Shown here in pieces: positions 34,296-46,858 of a stretch of DNA of 64,000 nt. The translations under genes and the position numbers were made by a program. Source of the DNA: Allodiplogaster sudhausi (Eukaryota; Nematoda; Chromadorea; Rhabditida; Diplogasteridae); contig CALZFC010000045.1 of assembly GCA_945643635.1 (NCBI GenBank), positions 202,001 through 266,000 of the forward strand, in the 5' to 3' direction. The stretch's first letter is position 1, and the number at the start of each line of letters is the position of its first letter. A model generated the notes under the pieces. That model searched no databases and was not told the DNA's origin. It saw only the letters and a program-made list of their open reading frames with translations.

Positions 34296-37043
34296 TGATT
34301 AGCAGACAAAAAGGGGTGTGAATTAATTAAATCAAATTAATAGGGAGTGAAAAATCGTATATGAATCACTGCGTGGATTTTTTTACATACAGTTAAAGTT
34401 TTCAAATAGCTTACGGTATCCTGCGCCACAAGCCAGAAAGAGAGAAGAGCGCACGTCGGTAGTCTGTGATCACGAACAGAAGGACAAAGGCGTCGATTGC
34501 AGGATAAAGCTGCGAGGCAAACATAATTATGGAATCATTATACGAATGATCATCAAGATACTACTGTAGAAATTGGTTTAGGTAGCCTGTCTAAATATCA
34601 ATGTCTAACTGCCCTGGGGACCGACATTCAATTGACGTCCAGAACTCAATCGGTGATACATGAGTAACATCTAAGTAAAACAATTTTTTTTAAATTTGGT
34701 TTCTACTGGCAACGAACCAAAATATGTCAAAATTCGACGTTCTGTATTTTGCTGCCTTTCAATATTTTATACCACACTTATTTGCATGATGATCGTAGCA
34801 GAACTATTGTTAATAATCATGATTAAAGGAGGAACGAAGAATCAGTTTAAATTTTCTAGCTATTGTAGACGCGTCTCAAAATAAATCGCATGCTCTCTCG
34901 CCTTTGTGTCAGGCAAAAAGCCGCGAATTCACGACTGTTTTTTGGCTCCTTTAAGTTGTGCAAGAAAATACCTGAATCAGCGTGATAGCATAGTCTCCAA
35001 AGTCGCCAATGTTGAGGGCGGCGAGTGGAGAGGCGATTGTGAGCAGGCAAGGCACGGAGAGAAAAACGAACGGAACGAGCGTCTCAATGGACTCCGAAGT
35101 TTATCACTTTTGTTTGAATTATTTTTAGTTGTTCAAATTGCGCAAAGTCACTTATTACTGCTCCGCTCATTTGCCTTCCCTTCTTTTTTCTCGATACCTC
35201 CGCTATTTCTCTGTCTCACTCTCTCTCTCTCTTTAAACTTCACTATCTCTACCTCTCTCTCCTCTCTCACTCTCTTGCTCTACCTGAATACAAAGTGTAA
35301 CGAAAAGCTGTCGCTGCACGAATCGCGTCCTGGCGGAGATGGTGGCATGCCTGAACTCGCGGAGAATGAGGCCGAAGCAGACGATGATCACGGAGAAATT
35401 GACCGTCATCAGGAACGAGCACATAAAGAACACCAGGACGTGCCGCAGATTCAACTTCCCCGCAGGGTCCTGAAGGGACAAAAACGCAAAAATACCTGCC
35501 GTCTTTGGAAGCAAAAACATAATTGGTTTTTTGGTATAATAACAGGAACCTTACAATTTTTATCTGCAAGAAAACCGCTGGGGAAAATGCTGTCAATTTG
35601 TAGTTTTGTTCATGAGACTTCTACGTTAGCATACAGAGCAGGGTGCATTAGTACAATTGTCATGTGCTAAGTAGGCATATTTGTTTGTCATTTTCCATTA
35701 TTCGCTAATCTTGTTGTCGAAAAGATCTAAAACATCGTTCGATTAAAATAACAGAAGATTTCTTGTGATAAAGTAGCTGCACTGACCACGTAGACGGCTG
35801 CCATGATACCGGCGTCGCCAAATAGAATACCGTACTTCTGAAGGAAAACCGCCTCTATGGTCTCCAAACCAGTAGCATCGGTCTTTAGGAAAAAGTGGCA
35901 GGCGCCAAACCATAGCAGAACCTTTGTTGAATAAAGGAAGATTATGCAACCCCCCTCGGAAAATGCCATTGAAAAATAGAACCCCCCCCTCCAATAGTAC
36001 ACCCCCTAATAGTCTACTACTTCAGCTCTAGATGTATGTATGTACCTCGTATAGATTCTGGAGGCATTGGGATGCTCTTACCAATGAACTGATGCCAAAT
36101 TCATTATAAATCTGTTGTAAAACGGATATTCCAGTGATAATTCCATTGAATTCGGGCTACGATTCTTCTTTTTTTGGGAATAAAATGTTGTTATTAAACT
36201 TTTAGTGTATCACATTGAAAAATAGAGTACGCGCGTATGAGAGTTCGGTGGGATTTGAAAGAGCACATAATTTTTTTGGTGACTGCTCTCCACTAATTAT
36301 AGGAATATGCACATAGTTTAAAAAATATAATTACCTCCGATAAGTAGATCAGCGTCATTAGAGCAATGAACCATTTACGTCCAAAGAGGCTGACGTGACG
36401 AGGACTGCAAATGGTGGGAAAATTTTATTTAATTGAGTTTCCTCATGACTTGTTTTGTTAATAGAAGTCTAGACTTTTTTACTGAATTTGAAAATATAAG
36501 AGGTTACACATTATAACTGCTTGCTAATGAGATACCTTTTTAGAGCGATTAAACGATAAATAAAATGAAAAGCGAGTAATGAGAACGTTCCAGAAAAAGA
36601 TGCGCCGTAAAACGTCGAGGAGGCCTGCAACAGAAAGAAACAAGAATTTTCTGTAGGTTGCTCTCCATTTACGGTTAGAGTGACAAAAGTGTGATTGAAT
36701 CCTAATAATAGCTCAACGATGGTCTACACTAACAACATTCCGTGCTATTCCCGTCGTTGCCATGACAAAGATATAGCCGCGGGTCAAGATTTTCTGAAAC
36801 AGACCATGATTTGCTTTGATTTTTTTTTACTTTGAGAATTACAAATTACAAACTAGTCTATGTCCTAGAAATGACTTCATACCGGCTGCAAAAGAAGGTG
36901 AAGCGTGGCAAAGAAGAGATCGTGAATGGAGAAGAGGAGGAGTAGATATTTGTACTTGCCGAAACGCACGTTCGATCGATTCACAATTAGTAGGATCAAC
37001 ACAATATTTGCAGCCGCTGAGATTGCTGTATAAAACATATTTG

Positions 37044-37103
<60 letters not shown>

Positions 37104-37235
37104 AAGATATAAAATAAACATATTTAAACAAAAGCCATGCTCTCTTATTTATATTTTCATACATATGTAATTTCCGTTCAACTAACAGAAAACGACGTTG
37201 TCAAAGACGGCAAGAAATAATATGTGAAAGGCCAT
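34208..37235 (-). CDS. Str-superfamily chemoreceptor, intact
   Basis: Ten minus-strand exons: 37187-37235, 36883-37025, 36734-36793, 36536-36624, 36335-36404, 35787-35921, 35284-35469, 34972-35082, 34415-34509 and 34208-34280. Total 1011 nt, 336 aa, no internal stop, the same exon sizes as the copy at 15.5 kb. Starts MAFHILFLAVFDNVVF. Segment 2 has RFGKYKYLLLLFSIHDL, segment 3 ends SLLAFHFIYRLIAL, the segment 5/6 loop has ARTRFVQRQLFVTLCIQ, segment 7 has PAIDAFVLLFVITDYRRA, and the tail begins KQSFSDFRPSND. Intron 5 (35922-36334) is about 400 nt and carries C-rich tracts absent from sisters; intron 1 has a TA microsatellite. The leader acceptor lies 48 nt before the ATG. A sensory-neuron receptor is inferred from family membership; the ligand cannot be predicted. 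Confidence 0.9.
37049..37095. repeat. TA dinucleotide microsatellite
   Basis: About 23 TA units in intron 1 of the receptor at 34208-37235; sister genes lack it. Confidence 0.95.
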
Positions 37236-37352
37236 ATCGGATAAGTTGAGGTAGTCAAAAAAGTGTCGTTGAGGAAGCGAGCCTGGTAAAAAATAAATGA
37301 ATATCATACCGTGCCATGAGTTATCATTGTTTAATAACATTCGGAAAGTGAG

Positions 37353-37812
37353 TTAGTCATACTTATACTTATACTTTATTTTCGGCATTGGAGCGACACG
37401 TGTAGCAATAGTAAATATGTAAACGCAAGTCAAAAAAAGCGATAGAATTGAACAGATAGCACATATAATATCATTAGACTCGTTTGTGCTCGTTTGGAAC
37501 AAATAATGGAAGGGAAAGGTCATGGGCTTAGACATGGAGTTGAACATCTTAGCGGTGCAAATAAAAAAAAATCGAGTGGGATCGTGCCTTTATGAGGCTG
37601 GTAAGGTAGTACAATTATTGGAATGACTGACCATGCATTCGGGAATTACGGAAATGGAAATGATGTGGGTACTTAACAAATTGTTTCCATATGGCCAAAG
37701 ATAAAACTAATCGTAAAGGCAATGTCATCGCGACGAGATTTCCGAGGTGGAATACAAGGAATGCGATTACGCTCTTCGCTAGAAGGGAGACAATCAGTGG
37801 CATAACCAACAC
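37353..37812 (-). other. Possible membrane-protein exon fragments
   Basis: Two open minus-strand stretches encode hydrophobic segments: PLIVSLLAKSVIAFLVFHLG at about 37690-37812, and ICAICSILSLFLTCVYIFTI at about 37380-37480. They look like transmembrane helices of a receptor from another family. No splice-supported gene could be built, and the similarity to the neighbouring receptors is not clear enough to call. Confidence 0.25.
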
Positions 37813-39520
37813 ATCGACAAAATAAAGTAAGTGTAAAATAGTTCTGGACTTTTTTAGTTATAAAATACTGATTTCTTTTAGGAGACAGGTGGTGCAGTTT
37901 TCTAAAACTGCCCTAACATATGTATATTGTACATGCAGATAGGAGCACGTCTTTATTGCTAATATGAAGTAAACAGAGACTTATGTAAGCCTTAGACATT
38001 GCAGAAGAGAGTTTTTGCAGTTCCGTCATAGGAGAATGCTAATGCAAGTTAGCTAGTCAATTATTTGTCGGCCAGCCGTCAAATAAATATTATTCACTTA
38101 CGTAATGTACATATGGAAGGAAGTAAGCCTATGCCTTATTCACATTTACCGCTGATTCTCGGTAACATAAAAGCTCATTGCACTATCGCTTTCCAATACT
38201 ACGTACAGAGAGTTCCTTAATCTAGGGAGCTAGCTATTACTTTGTCCACCCCTCCCAATACTTGTCATTATCTGGGCACAGACATATGTCTGTACATATG
38301 TACATACATATGTGACTACGGAAAGAAACGCACTGATTAATCTTCCAATATTATATATTTATTTTCCGAAACCAGTAATTGCCACGGATAATTGCAGATC
38401 CCTGTTAAATGGTGAATATTAAAATAAACACAAAAAGGCAGATTAATTCTTCGATTACGATTAGATGAAATTTGCTAAGTTCAAAGAAATATTATACACC
38501 GGAAATGATGCATGTACACATTAACTGTACCTACCACGTCTGCCATGAATGAATTTTATATCAGCTTCAAAAGAGATTAAAATTCACTATAATAAAAATG
38601 CATTTAAATTTCCTCTAAGAACCTTCCAGCAAAAGCATAGAGGAAATTTGGACAGAAAATCCAGGAAATACTATTCGATGAGAGAAAAAGGCAAATGTCC
38701 TTGTGGTGGCCGAGACTAGGATGTCTGTCCATCTTAAATGTCTAGCGCACAGCAATAGTATGTGTTTCCGCGTTCATAAGACTAAACAGCACAAATGTCA
38801 TTTCCTCCTAGAGTAAGGCGAACATTGGTTTGCTACCAATTGAATCTTTAGTTAGTTAGAATTGCGTACTACCAGTTATCCAGGATGTGCCAAATTAACA
38901 GGCGCCGAATCAGCATCAACATGATTATTCGCTGAAGTGTCGTGGGAACGGAAAAGTGGAAAAGGTACAAATGTTAATATCATTTTATTTTAGTTACAAA
39001 AAATATTATTGCTTAAACACTAACGTACATCACAAGCAAAAAAGAGTATATATGCATATTCAAATTGATTTGTGTTCTCGGATAGCCTGCTCTATTGCAG
39101 AACACAATAGAGCTAGACGGAAGAAGCCTTTCATGGCTCTCATGTACACTTGGTTCAATATGAAATGACGACAGAATCTCGAGAGTTGCAAGGCGCAAGG
39201 ACGACTGCAACAATGAATGCTTATTGTTAGTACTTCCTTATTTTCCCACAAGGCATATACAGTCCTTTAAAAAAAATTGCTAGAACGTGAGAGTTTTGTC
39301 CTTTTTTTCTCCACCATGCTGAAGCAAGGATACAATTTCTTACATTTAAAAATTTGCCTGCACATAATAATGCGACTACAGCGTTAAATCTCAGAGATGG
39401 TAGTGCATACAACATATAAATATGTACATATAGACATACATACTAGCACCACATTAATATTAAACCTGAACCTTCGAGAGAAGATTATGGCAGTGACCTG
39501 TAAAAACATATCTTTAACAG
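37813..39520. other. Spacer after the receptor array
   Basis: Contains a 55-bp segment (37993-38047) shared with 31835-31889, decayed spacer sequence (38600-38950) and a decayed spacer block (39108-39190). No gene recognised. Confidence 0.55.
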
Positions 39521-39523
39521 TTA

Positions 39524-40982
39524 TAATTTTTTTTTTTCTTCCAATTCCTATGTTTGATGGAGAGTGCGCTGCGAGGATGTGGTGGGCCTTGGAAATGATA
39601 AGGAATTCGTCGTAGTGCCGTTGTCGCCGCCTGCTAAAATAAAAATCATGATGAGTCTGAATGGATCAGCATATTTAGGATCAAAACCATAAAAAAACTA
39701 AATATGTTTATATGACAATTAGAAAAAAATGTTATAGAATTGTTCTTCCCAACCGTGCTCATGCTGCGTGTGCGCGCCAAAGATGCCCGAAGGCTCAACA
39801 CGGCTGACTCCGCCGGCTCGGCCGCGGACGCCGACGCTAAAGACGCCGCTCTGGGCAGTGACGGGACGCTGGAGGGCACCACGCACTCCAACTCTGCCGA
39901 TGTCAGGTACTGCCTGACCATGAAAGGTGTACAATCCTCTCACCAAGAAGGTAATGTTTAAAACCCAATAAATTACTTCTTTGAAGGCCAAACGATCATT
40001 TTGCTCCTCAAATTTAATTTCATTCTATTTCGAGAGAGAAGAAGAACGGAAGAAAAAAAAGAGAAAGAGAAAGAGAGAGAGAAGAAAAGAGATGTAGAGA
40101 GAAAAAAAGAGAAAGAGAGCGAGAGAGGAAGAGAGAGAGAGAGAAAGCTGCCGCACCCTGTCATAATTGGGGTAGAAGCAGGCCAAGAGACGACGGCCGA
40201 TCTCGTAGCGAATCTCGCGGTGCGCCATGGCGAAGATGAAGGCATGCGAGAGGCCGGAGAGAGTGGCACAGGTGCCAACAAAGTAGGATACTTCTTGCAG
40301 GATCTAGGAGACTGGCTATGCTGAGAATGGAATCGGGGGGGGGGGGAGCAAGAGGAAGAAAGCGGCGCGGTTCGCCTCCAAATTAGATTTAAATTTAAGA
40401 AAGAAAGGAAAAGGAGCGACATGTGCTGTTCGGAATTGACCTGACGGCTTAGGTGATAACGATAAACAGAATTATCGAATGTGATATTAGGTTAAAAGGT
40501 GCACATCAGTTTCCTTTAGCCAATTTTAAAACCGAAATTGAGACGAGAGAGTGGGGAGAGAAAAAGAGTGAACCGTTGCATCGATGAAGAAGGCGATGCC
40601 GTTCAAGCAGCCAGGCACGACTCCGATCAGCGCGGACACAAAGAGGATGTAGAAAGCGGCGCGGTTCGCCTCCAAATAATAATTGAAATTGGAGTAAATA
40701 AATTAACATACATTTTACTCTACTGTAGCCCGTGCTACCCATTCGCTTCGCCTTGTACAGTTCCCAAGGTGGCTTGCGGCCCATTACCGACTCTGATCCC
40801 TCCTCAATGCCATACAGTACCCCTCGATCGATCTTGCTTCGATTCGCTCGTTCAATGAGCGCGAGATGCGCTGCTTGCCGCCGTCGCCGCCGACAGAGAT
40901 GGTAGATGATCACCAGGGTGAAGAGGCACGAGAGACCGTTCATCGCCATGTTCGAGTTGCCCCACCACGCACGGAAGGACTG

Positions 40983-41025
<43 letters not shown>

Positions 41026-41805
41026 GAAGAGAGGAAAAGCGAGAGTGAGATATGTATAAACACAGAGAGAGGGAGACTGCGAGAGAATAATGAGAGAATG
41101 GAGGGGGATGGCATGAAAGAACAAGAGAATTATTATGTGATAAGGCTGGTTTTGTGTTGCGTTAAAACAAGAATATTGAATAAAGTGATAATAATTGCCG
41201 ACGTCGTTGACAAAGCCGCCAAAGTTGGAAGCGCCCGGATGAGGTTGAATCGGAACGAGAAGCATGCAGAGCAGCCAGTCGATGGCCACCAGGAACATCG
41301 CGAAGGCAAAGGCACCCATCATCCATCTGACATTTTTAACAGTTCTTTCTTTCTTCTTCTTCTTCTCTCTCTCTCTCTCTCTCTCTCTCGCTTTCATGGT
41401 TTCCTGATGACTCTAAATCCATTTGAGTCTCGCACCAACCTCCGCTTCTCCTGCCTGTAATAGTAAGCGGGAAAGTAGATTGCGGCGCATCGGTCGAGTG
41501 CGATTGCCGTCGTGATTGTGCAGCCTCCCTGAACATTTCAGATTTGTTCAACTTCGTGAACACTTCAGAATACTACATTATTAATTTGTTTTAAATAGAT
41601 ATTTTCTATTGAAAATAGAGTCATGAAAGAGACGACCTTCATGAGGGCTGCAGAGGGCGCGCCGACCCAAATGATCACAGCAGGATCGTAGTTGAAGAGC
41701 TGGCCTAAAATGAGTGTTAGTTTTGAAGGGTAGAAAGCGAGAGGGAGATGGATAGAGGGATAGAAACAGAGATACAAGGATGCAGAGAGAGTGAAGAGAA
41801 ATGAG

Positions 41806-41854
<49 letters not shown>

Positions 41855-42213
41855 TACCATCGGGTATCCAAGCGGCCAGTAGAATGCAGAGATACGGAAA
41901 TTGCTCGCACGCGTAGACAAAGTCGATGAATGCGAGCGCAACGAGCAGCAGGAGACTGTCGTTGCGGGAGAGGCGTCTGGATTTGAAATTAATGTTTCCT
42001 AATTTTGAAAAATTATCAATTAAAGTTGGTTTGAAGATTTGTAATTTTTAATAGATGAGCAAATTCACACCTCGTCCTAATCCAGACATAGAGAACGACA
42101 AAGTTGGCGATGATCTGGAGGATGCAGACGACGAGCAGGAATGAGTCCACGATGAGGCACGCCGTATTGGAGAGAACCATGCCTGAGGCAGCGTCACCGT
42201 CCGCTTCATTCAT
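39524..42213 (-). CDS. Seven-transmembrane G-protein-coupled receptor
   Basis: Ten minus-strand exons with matching phases: 42071-42213 (ATG), 41858-41976, 41637-41704, 41440-41528, 41203-41326, 40821-40979, 40574-40669, 40157-40303, 39754-39936 and 39524-39633; about 410 aa. Helices: 1 IVDSFLLVVCILQIIANFVV; 2 SLLLLVALAFIDFVYACEQF; 3 with ITTAIALDRCAAIYFPAYYY, a DRC variant of the DRY switch; 4 GAFAFAMFLVAIDWLLCML; 5 MAMNGLSCLFTLVIIYHLC followed by RRRRR; 6 AAFYILFVSALIGVVPGCLN; 7 YFVGTCATLSGLSHAFIF, without the usual NPxxY, then AHREIRYEIGRR. A serine-rich cytoplasmic tail follows. It resembles rhodopsin-like nematode chemoreceptors (Srsx/Srbc-like) more than the Str array, but the exact family is open. 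The fifth exon's donor and the last exon are the least certain. Confidence 0.8.
40335..40400. repeat. Short partial copy of exon 7 edge
   Basis: GAAAGCGGCGCGGTTCGCCT and CCAAAT recur at about 40652-40677, which is the start of exon 7 of the receptor gene. The copy lies in the following intron, next to a run of ten G residues. Confidence 0.7.
40984..41024. repeat. GA dinucleotide microsatellite
   Basis: About 19 GA units in an intron of the receptor at 39524-42213. Confidence 0.95.
41812..41852. repeat. GA dinucleotide microsatellite
   Basis: About 20 GA units right at the splice donor side of exon 2 of the same receptor gene. Confidence 0.95.
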
Positions 42214-42474
42214 CCCACTCCCAAGACTCTTCTCTTTGTCAGCACCCGAGAAGCGGCAGCTTTACCCGATTATGGGAAAAGCCTTACGCAGGAATGCAAC
42301 GGCTATTCTAGGGGGTTCTGGGTGGTGTGCCTTTGGCCTTTGACATTCAGCACGAAAAAATGACAAAAGGAGTCGGTTCCAAGAAAATTGTGGAATGCAA
42401 CGCTCCTCCCTTTTTATTTTATTTCGAATGTCATAAGCAAAAAAAATCACAAGTGCATGTGGCTAAAAAAGTGG

Positions 42475-42575
42475 AGAGAGGACACCGTTAAGAACAGAGA
42501 GAAGCAGAGAGTGCGAGAGAGAGAGCGATGGAGAGAGGAGATAGTACGGAAGAGAAACAGAGAGAGAGAGAGAGC

Positions 42576-42609
<34 letters not shown>

Positions 42610-42630
42610 ATATTGAGTGGGAGAGAGAGA
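42475..42630. repeat. GA-rich tract
   Basis: Interrupted GA repeats upstream of the receptor gene start. The arginine/glutamate-rich frame here is a composition artefact. Confidence 0.85.
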
Positions 42631-42639
42631 AATGGCGAT

Positions 42640-45600
42640 GAGGTAAGCAAAAAAAAGCAGTCAAGTTTTCAGTTTCACAAGTTGGCACCAATTTGATTCG
42701 TGCTAGCTGTTTTCCTATTTGTTATTACGACTCATTGCTTGCGTAGCTATTTCACATTCTAATCGTAAACTACATATGTACATACATACATAAATGCTTT
42801 GAAAACTAGATGATTTTAAGAATAGAATTGCTTTGAAGGAAATATGTAGCTGTCTGAAGCGTTGATTTGGGGATGATTGGAGGAAATAAATCTGACAAAT
42901 GAGAGCTTTATTCAGGGGAAACTAAAGGGGGAAGGACTTTTTGAATTTATGATGTGCATACATACGTACAATGTATAGGACCAATGGTTCCGTGTGATTC
43001 GTACTGTCATCAGACATGGGAAAAAATTTATGAGGCGGTACTCTTGGACACTCGACAGTGCTGAAAGGAACTACATACATATTTCATTCTACACAGCGCA
43101 TGCAACCGTTGGCACTTGCAATTTCCTCTTATTCATCATCGACGTTCTCAAAGAAATGCGAGAATCTCCTTTTTTCTATTGTGAGATCACCATGAGAAGA
43201 CTTACATTAAAAAATAGGTGGCTTGCCGTGATTAGTATCACTTAATTCAATTTTTTTTACTCGAGCAAAAGTATATTTTGCATATCATACAGAAGTGTGC
43301 GTGGTAAAACACAAGTTTTTTCCTCTTCTTACTTAGACAAAAACCTCATCGCGTAAAAGTGCGTGATGGGATGCAAAAGAACATGGGAATTCATGGTGCA
43401 AAACGCGTTTGAAGGAACAGAGGGAAGGGCGTGTCATCGGTACATTGCATGTAAGAGAAAAGCACAGAATCTGATCAAGTTGCTCGTTAAGAGCCCCGTT
43501 AGAGTACTATTCAGATTATTTAAAAGTGAAAGTACAACACGCTTGTAGGCACTTCTAAGTGAGCTATTACTCATCATTCATAATGTCTTAACCTCCCAAA
43601 AAGCCTCAATTACTCTGTCTGACTACCTCCCACTTCCGATTTCTACCTTTGCCTTTTCAAATATTTGGTTCTTTACTATACTCAGTTAGTTGTTCTCTGC
43701 ATGGTTCTCTATTCTACTACATCTACAATTTCATTTGTTTATACTCAAGGGGTTCATTTGCGCATTTATTCCACCCACATAGAAAAAAGTCAAATGGTAA
43801 GACATGCCAAGCCATATGTAGTGGAAAAGCTTGGTAGAAACAGAAGAAAAATGGACATTCCCAGAGTAAGCCACAAGGGCTTTCCGCGGACTAGTCTCTT
43901 GCGGGAAAGGTGAAGAAACAACCACGAAAGAGGGTCAAAGTAAGTACAAAATGTGAAAATGCGCGGGAGGCAAGATCTTTTGGAAAGCGTTCAAAAGTCC
44001 ACGGAACTCAGCCGAATTGCAGATGAGCGCGCGAAACTTGCATTCTTTAATAAGCTGGCTTTTGAATGGACGACGGCAGGACAGAACACAACGAAAGATC
44101 ATCATGCAAAAAGAATGAAGCAATACCAGGCTCCCGCTTGGCCGCATAAGCAAATAAGGGGCTTGCCTCACTTTCAACTGTTTGCCAGAGGGAGTTTTTA
44201 TGTTTGTGCTTCAGAACCTTCGTCATTTCCAACGTGTATAACTCCTTATTAGCATTAGCTGGGTGATTTTCTTAAAGTATGACACTGACCATGAGGAAGT
44301 ACAAATTATTGCGTCTAATCTTGAAGCGGTAAATTTTTATATTTGTACTTCAGAACCTTCGTCAGCTTCATAGTGTTTGACTCCTCATTAGCTTTTACTG
44401 CGTGATTTTCTTAAAGTATAACACTGAGGAAGTGCAAATTATTAAAGCCTAATGTAACCGACATTCTTGAAGTGAACCTTTGCTCATCAGAACAGATTTT
44501 TGTGCCGACAAGTTCTTTGAGATGTTTGGTTTTTATTTTTATTTTTTCGGTTGGCATATTTAATACGCGACATCTCTTTAAACGAAATGAAAAACAAATA
44601 TTATTTGACAAACCGCAGTGAATCGATTCATCTGGCGAATATGAAGATTTCATATTCACCATTTCGGCAGATCGGATCAAACGGAACAGCGCCTAATCTG
44701 AAACGTAATCATAGAGTTAGTTTTTTTTTCAATTTGAGCCCCGAACGACTATCTGACCAATGGAAAAGCATAATTAAAGAAGGGCGATCACCGAAAATTT
44801 ACTAATATGCGTTCAAACATGCAAAAATCTCGAATGGAAGTCCATCGGAGCAAACTAAGAGGTACGGTACACTTGTGGCCAAATGCATGGTTTTTTCCAA
44901 AGCGGGATGTCAATTCTGATTGACTATTTTAATGTTGGTTTGTTCTCGTTAAAAGTTGTTACAGAAAAACTAACACAAAAACTTTATTAAGCTCATTAAA
45001 ATGTCAAAGTCGCGCTGTCTTTGTAAATTTTATCTTCCCGCGATTGTAAATGTACCCGAGTTACTGTGTACACCACATTGTTGCACTGAGACACCAATAT
45101 GAATTTGATTCAAAAGTTGCACTTTCAAGTGCATATACTTGAATGTGAAACTTTTTTGTGGTCTTTGATGTGCATATCCTTTATATATATGCTGAAAACT
45201 ATTCGAAAATACGTAAAATATCTCATATCTCGTGAACGACTTTTCGGTGATCGCCCTCCTTTAACCGGGAAATCATTAACTTGAAAAGGTTTGTAAAATT
45301 TCTTAAGCAGTTCGACCACTTAGAATACATAGATAATTGTTTTATAGAAACATAGCAATTCTCTTAGAATTCCCTTGATAAAGAGTGCAATTCAGTGGGC
45401 GTTCCTGCATTCAAGTAAATTGTGATTTTATTCAGCTGTTACACTCGCTGATTATCTGTTCTCCGTGTGCACCCTATGCACTTTGCTTACCAAGTAAAGG
45501 CAGAAAATGAAAATGCTCTGCGAAATCAGTTTACCACTTCTGGACAATTTAGGTTTTACAACTTGATTTCCAGTCTAGAGATTGGCAGAAAAAACCTTTA

Positions 45601-46700
45601 TCCTGGTGGAAACAGAATAGTTTCTTCAAGTAGTTAAACCTTTCTCCTTGCTTGGCATTTGTAGAACGGCAGCCTCAGACTCTGAGCGCATTCGAATAAA
45701 ATTATAAGCATATTATTATATGCTTGACTATTCAGAAAACTACATGCATACGTAGATGATTCGATTGAAAATACAGCTGAACGGTCTCGAGATTCTTCTT
45801 AATGTTCTAGTTACCTAGAAAGGATGAACACTGCAAATATTATACTCATAGAAAAAGCGGTACCATGGAGAATTCTTTTCATCACAAGGGAGCGTTGCAT
45901 TCTTGGAACATTGGCATTGCTTGAATTGAGAGGATCACAGAGTAATGCAACAAAGTTTGCATTTTTTTCCTCACTTATCATTAATGGAAGTGATAAGCCA
46001 ATATTGTTCACAATAGCTTGTCCACATCCAACTTTCCATGAAAAGACAAAAGCTAAGCTGCAACAACTGAATGAACAACATAAATTAAAAAGATGGTGAG
46101 CTCGATGAGAGTAGAAATAAAAAGAACCGAATAGTCTAGAGTTTGTGTGTGTGAAATGACAAAATTGAAGATCAGCATAATTATAATTACATATGAAATA
46201 TTGTTTAGGGTAAACGAGTTCCATATTGTTTCTTAATAAGATATACATATACACATCATGCATTTCTTGCATGTTGTACAGCAATTAATGCTTGATTTTG
46301 TCATGTCGAAATGGTGTGGAATTACTCCACTCTCTTTGTCAATAGCTCTATTCTCAAGCAGCAACTGATGGAACAAGTATTGTGATGTGGCTTTCTTTAA
46401 TGGAAACTTGTGCCTTATCATAGAATCAGTAATCCATTATTGCTTATAATAATAAACTATCGGTTTTTGAATGATGAAAGCCGGCCCAGAAAGAGGCTGC
46501 GATGCGCCTTAATAATATAGAATACATTGCTGATATTCTCAACAAAAATTTTTTTTTAATAACAATTGTTTTGGTGCGAAACAATATTGCTTATTGTTAG
46601 TATGTCAAACAATGAATTTTTTTTGAAATATCGAACACTATTGCTTCAGTTTCGCACAGAAACAATGGTGTTTCAAAAAATATTTGTGTGTGTCATTCAG
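42640..46700. other. Intergenic, no gene recognised
   Basis: Several open frames of 60-157 codons exist (for example 45811-46284 minus and 45824-46099 plus), but none has recognisable motifs, splice structure or paralogues in the window. A local tandem repeat lies at about 44195-44445. An inverted pair AAGGGCGATCACCGAAAA / TTTTCGGTGATCGCCCTC (about 44783 and 45241) suggests decayed transposon ends. Confidence 0.45.
44195..44445. repeat. Two-unit tandem repeat, about 140 bp
   Basis: Both units contain CTTCAGAACCTTCGTCA, then GTGATTTTCTTAAAGTAT and GAGGAAGT(A/G)CAAATTATT, in the same order. Confidence 0.8.
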
Positions 46701-46704
46701 TAAA

Positions 46705-46755
46705 TGAAAAAATAATCGTAAAAGAACATGTAGAGTACTTTTACGATTATTTTGT
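46705..46755. repeat. Hairpin, 16-bp stem
   Basis: AAAATAATCGTAAAAG pairs with CTTTTACGATTATTTT across a loop of about 15 nt. The surrounding sequence (46540-46760) has further imperfect inverted repeats around AACAAT motifs, so it may be a MITE remnant. Confidence 0.6.
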
Positions 46756-46858
46756 TAAACAGGCGTATCAACATTTATATATACAATTATAAATAATGTA
46801 TGTACATACATACATATGTTTAACAATATAATCATAAAATTTATTTCGGACCACTTAC

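Noticed and set aside
43363..43548. 61-codon plus-strand frame
   Set aside because: No paralogue, signal or splice structure; length is expected by chance.
45811..46284. 157-codon minus-strand frame and 91-codon plus-strand frame
   Set aside because: No recognisable motif, poor codon bias and no splice support; neither strand is convincing.
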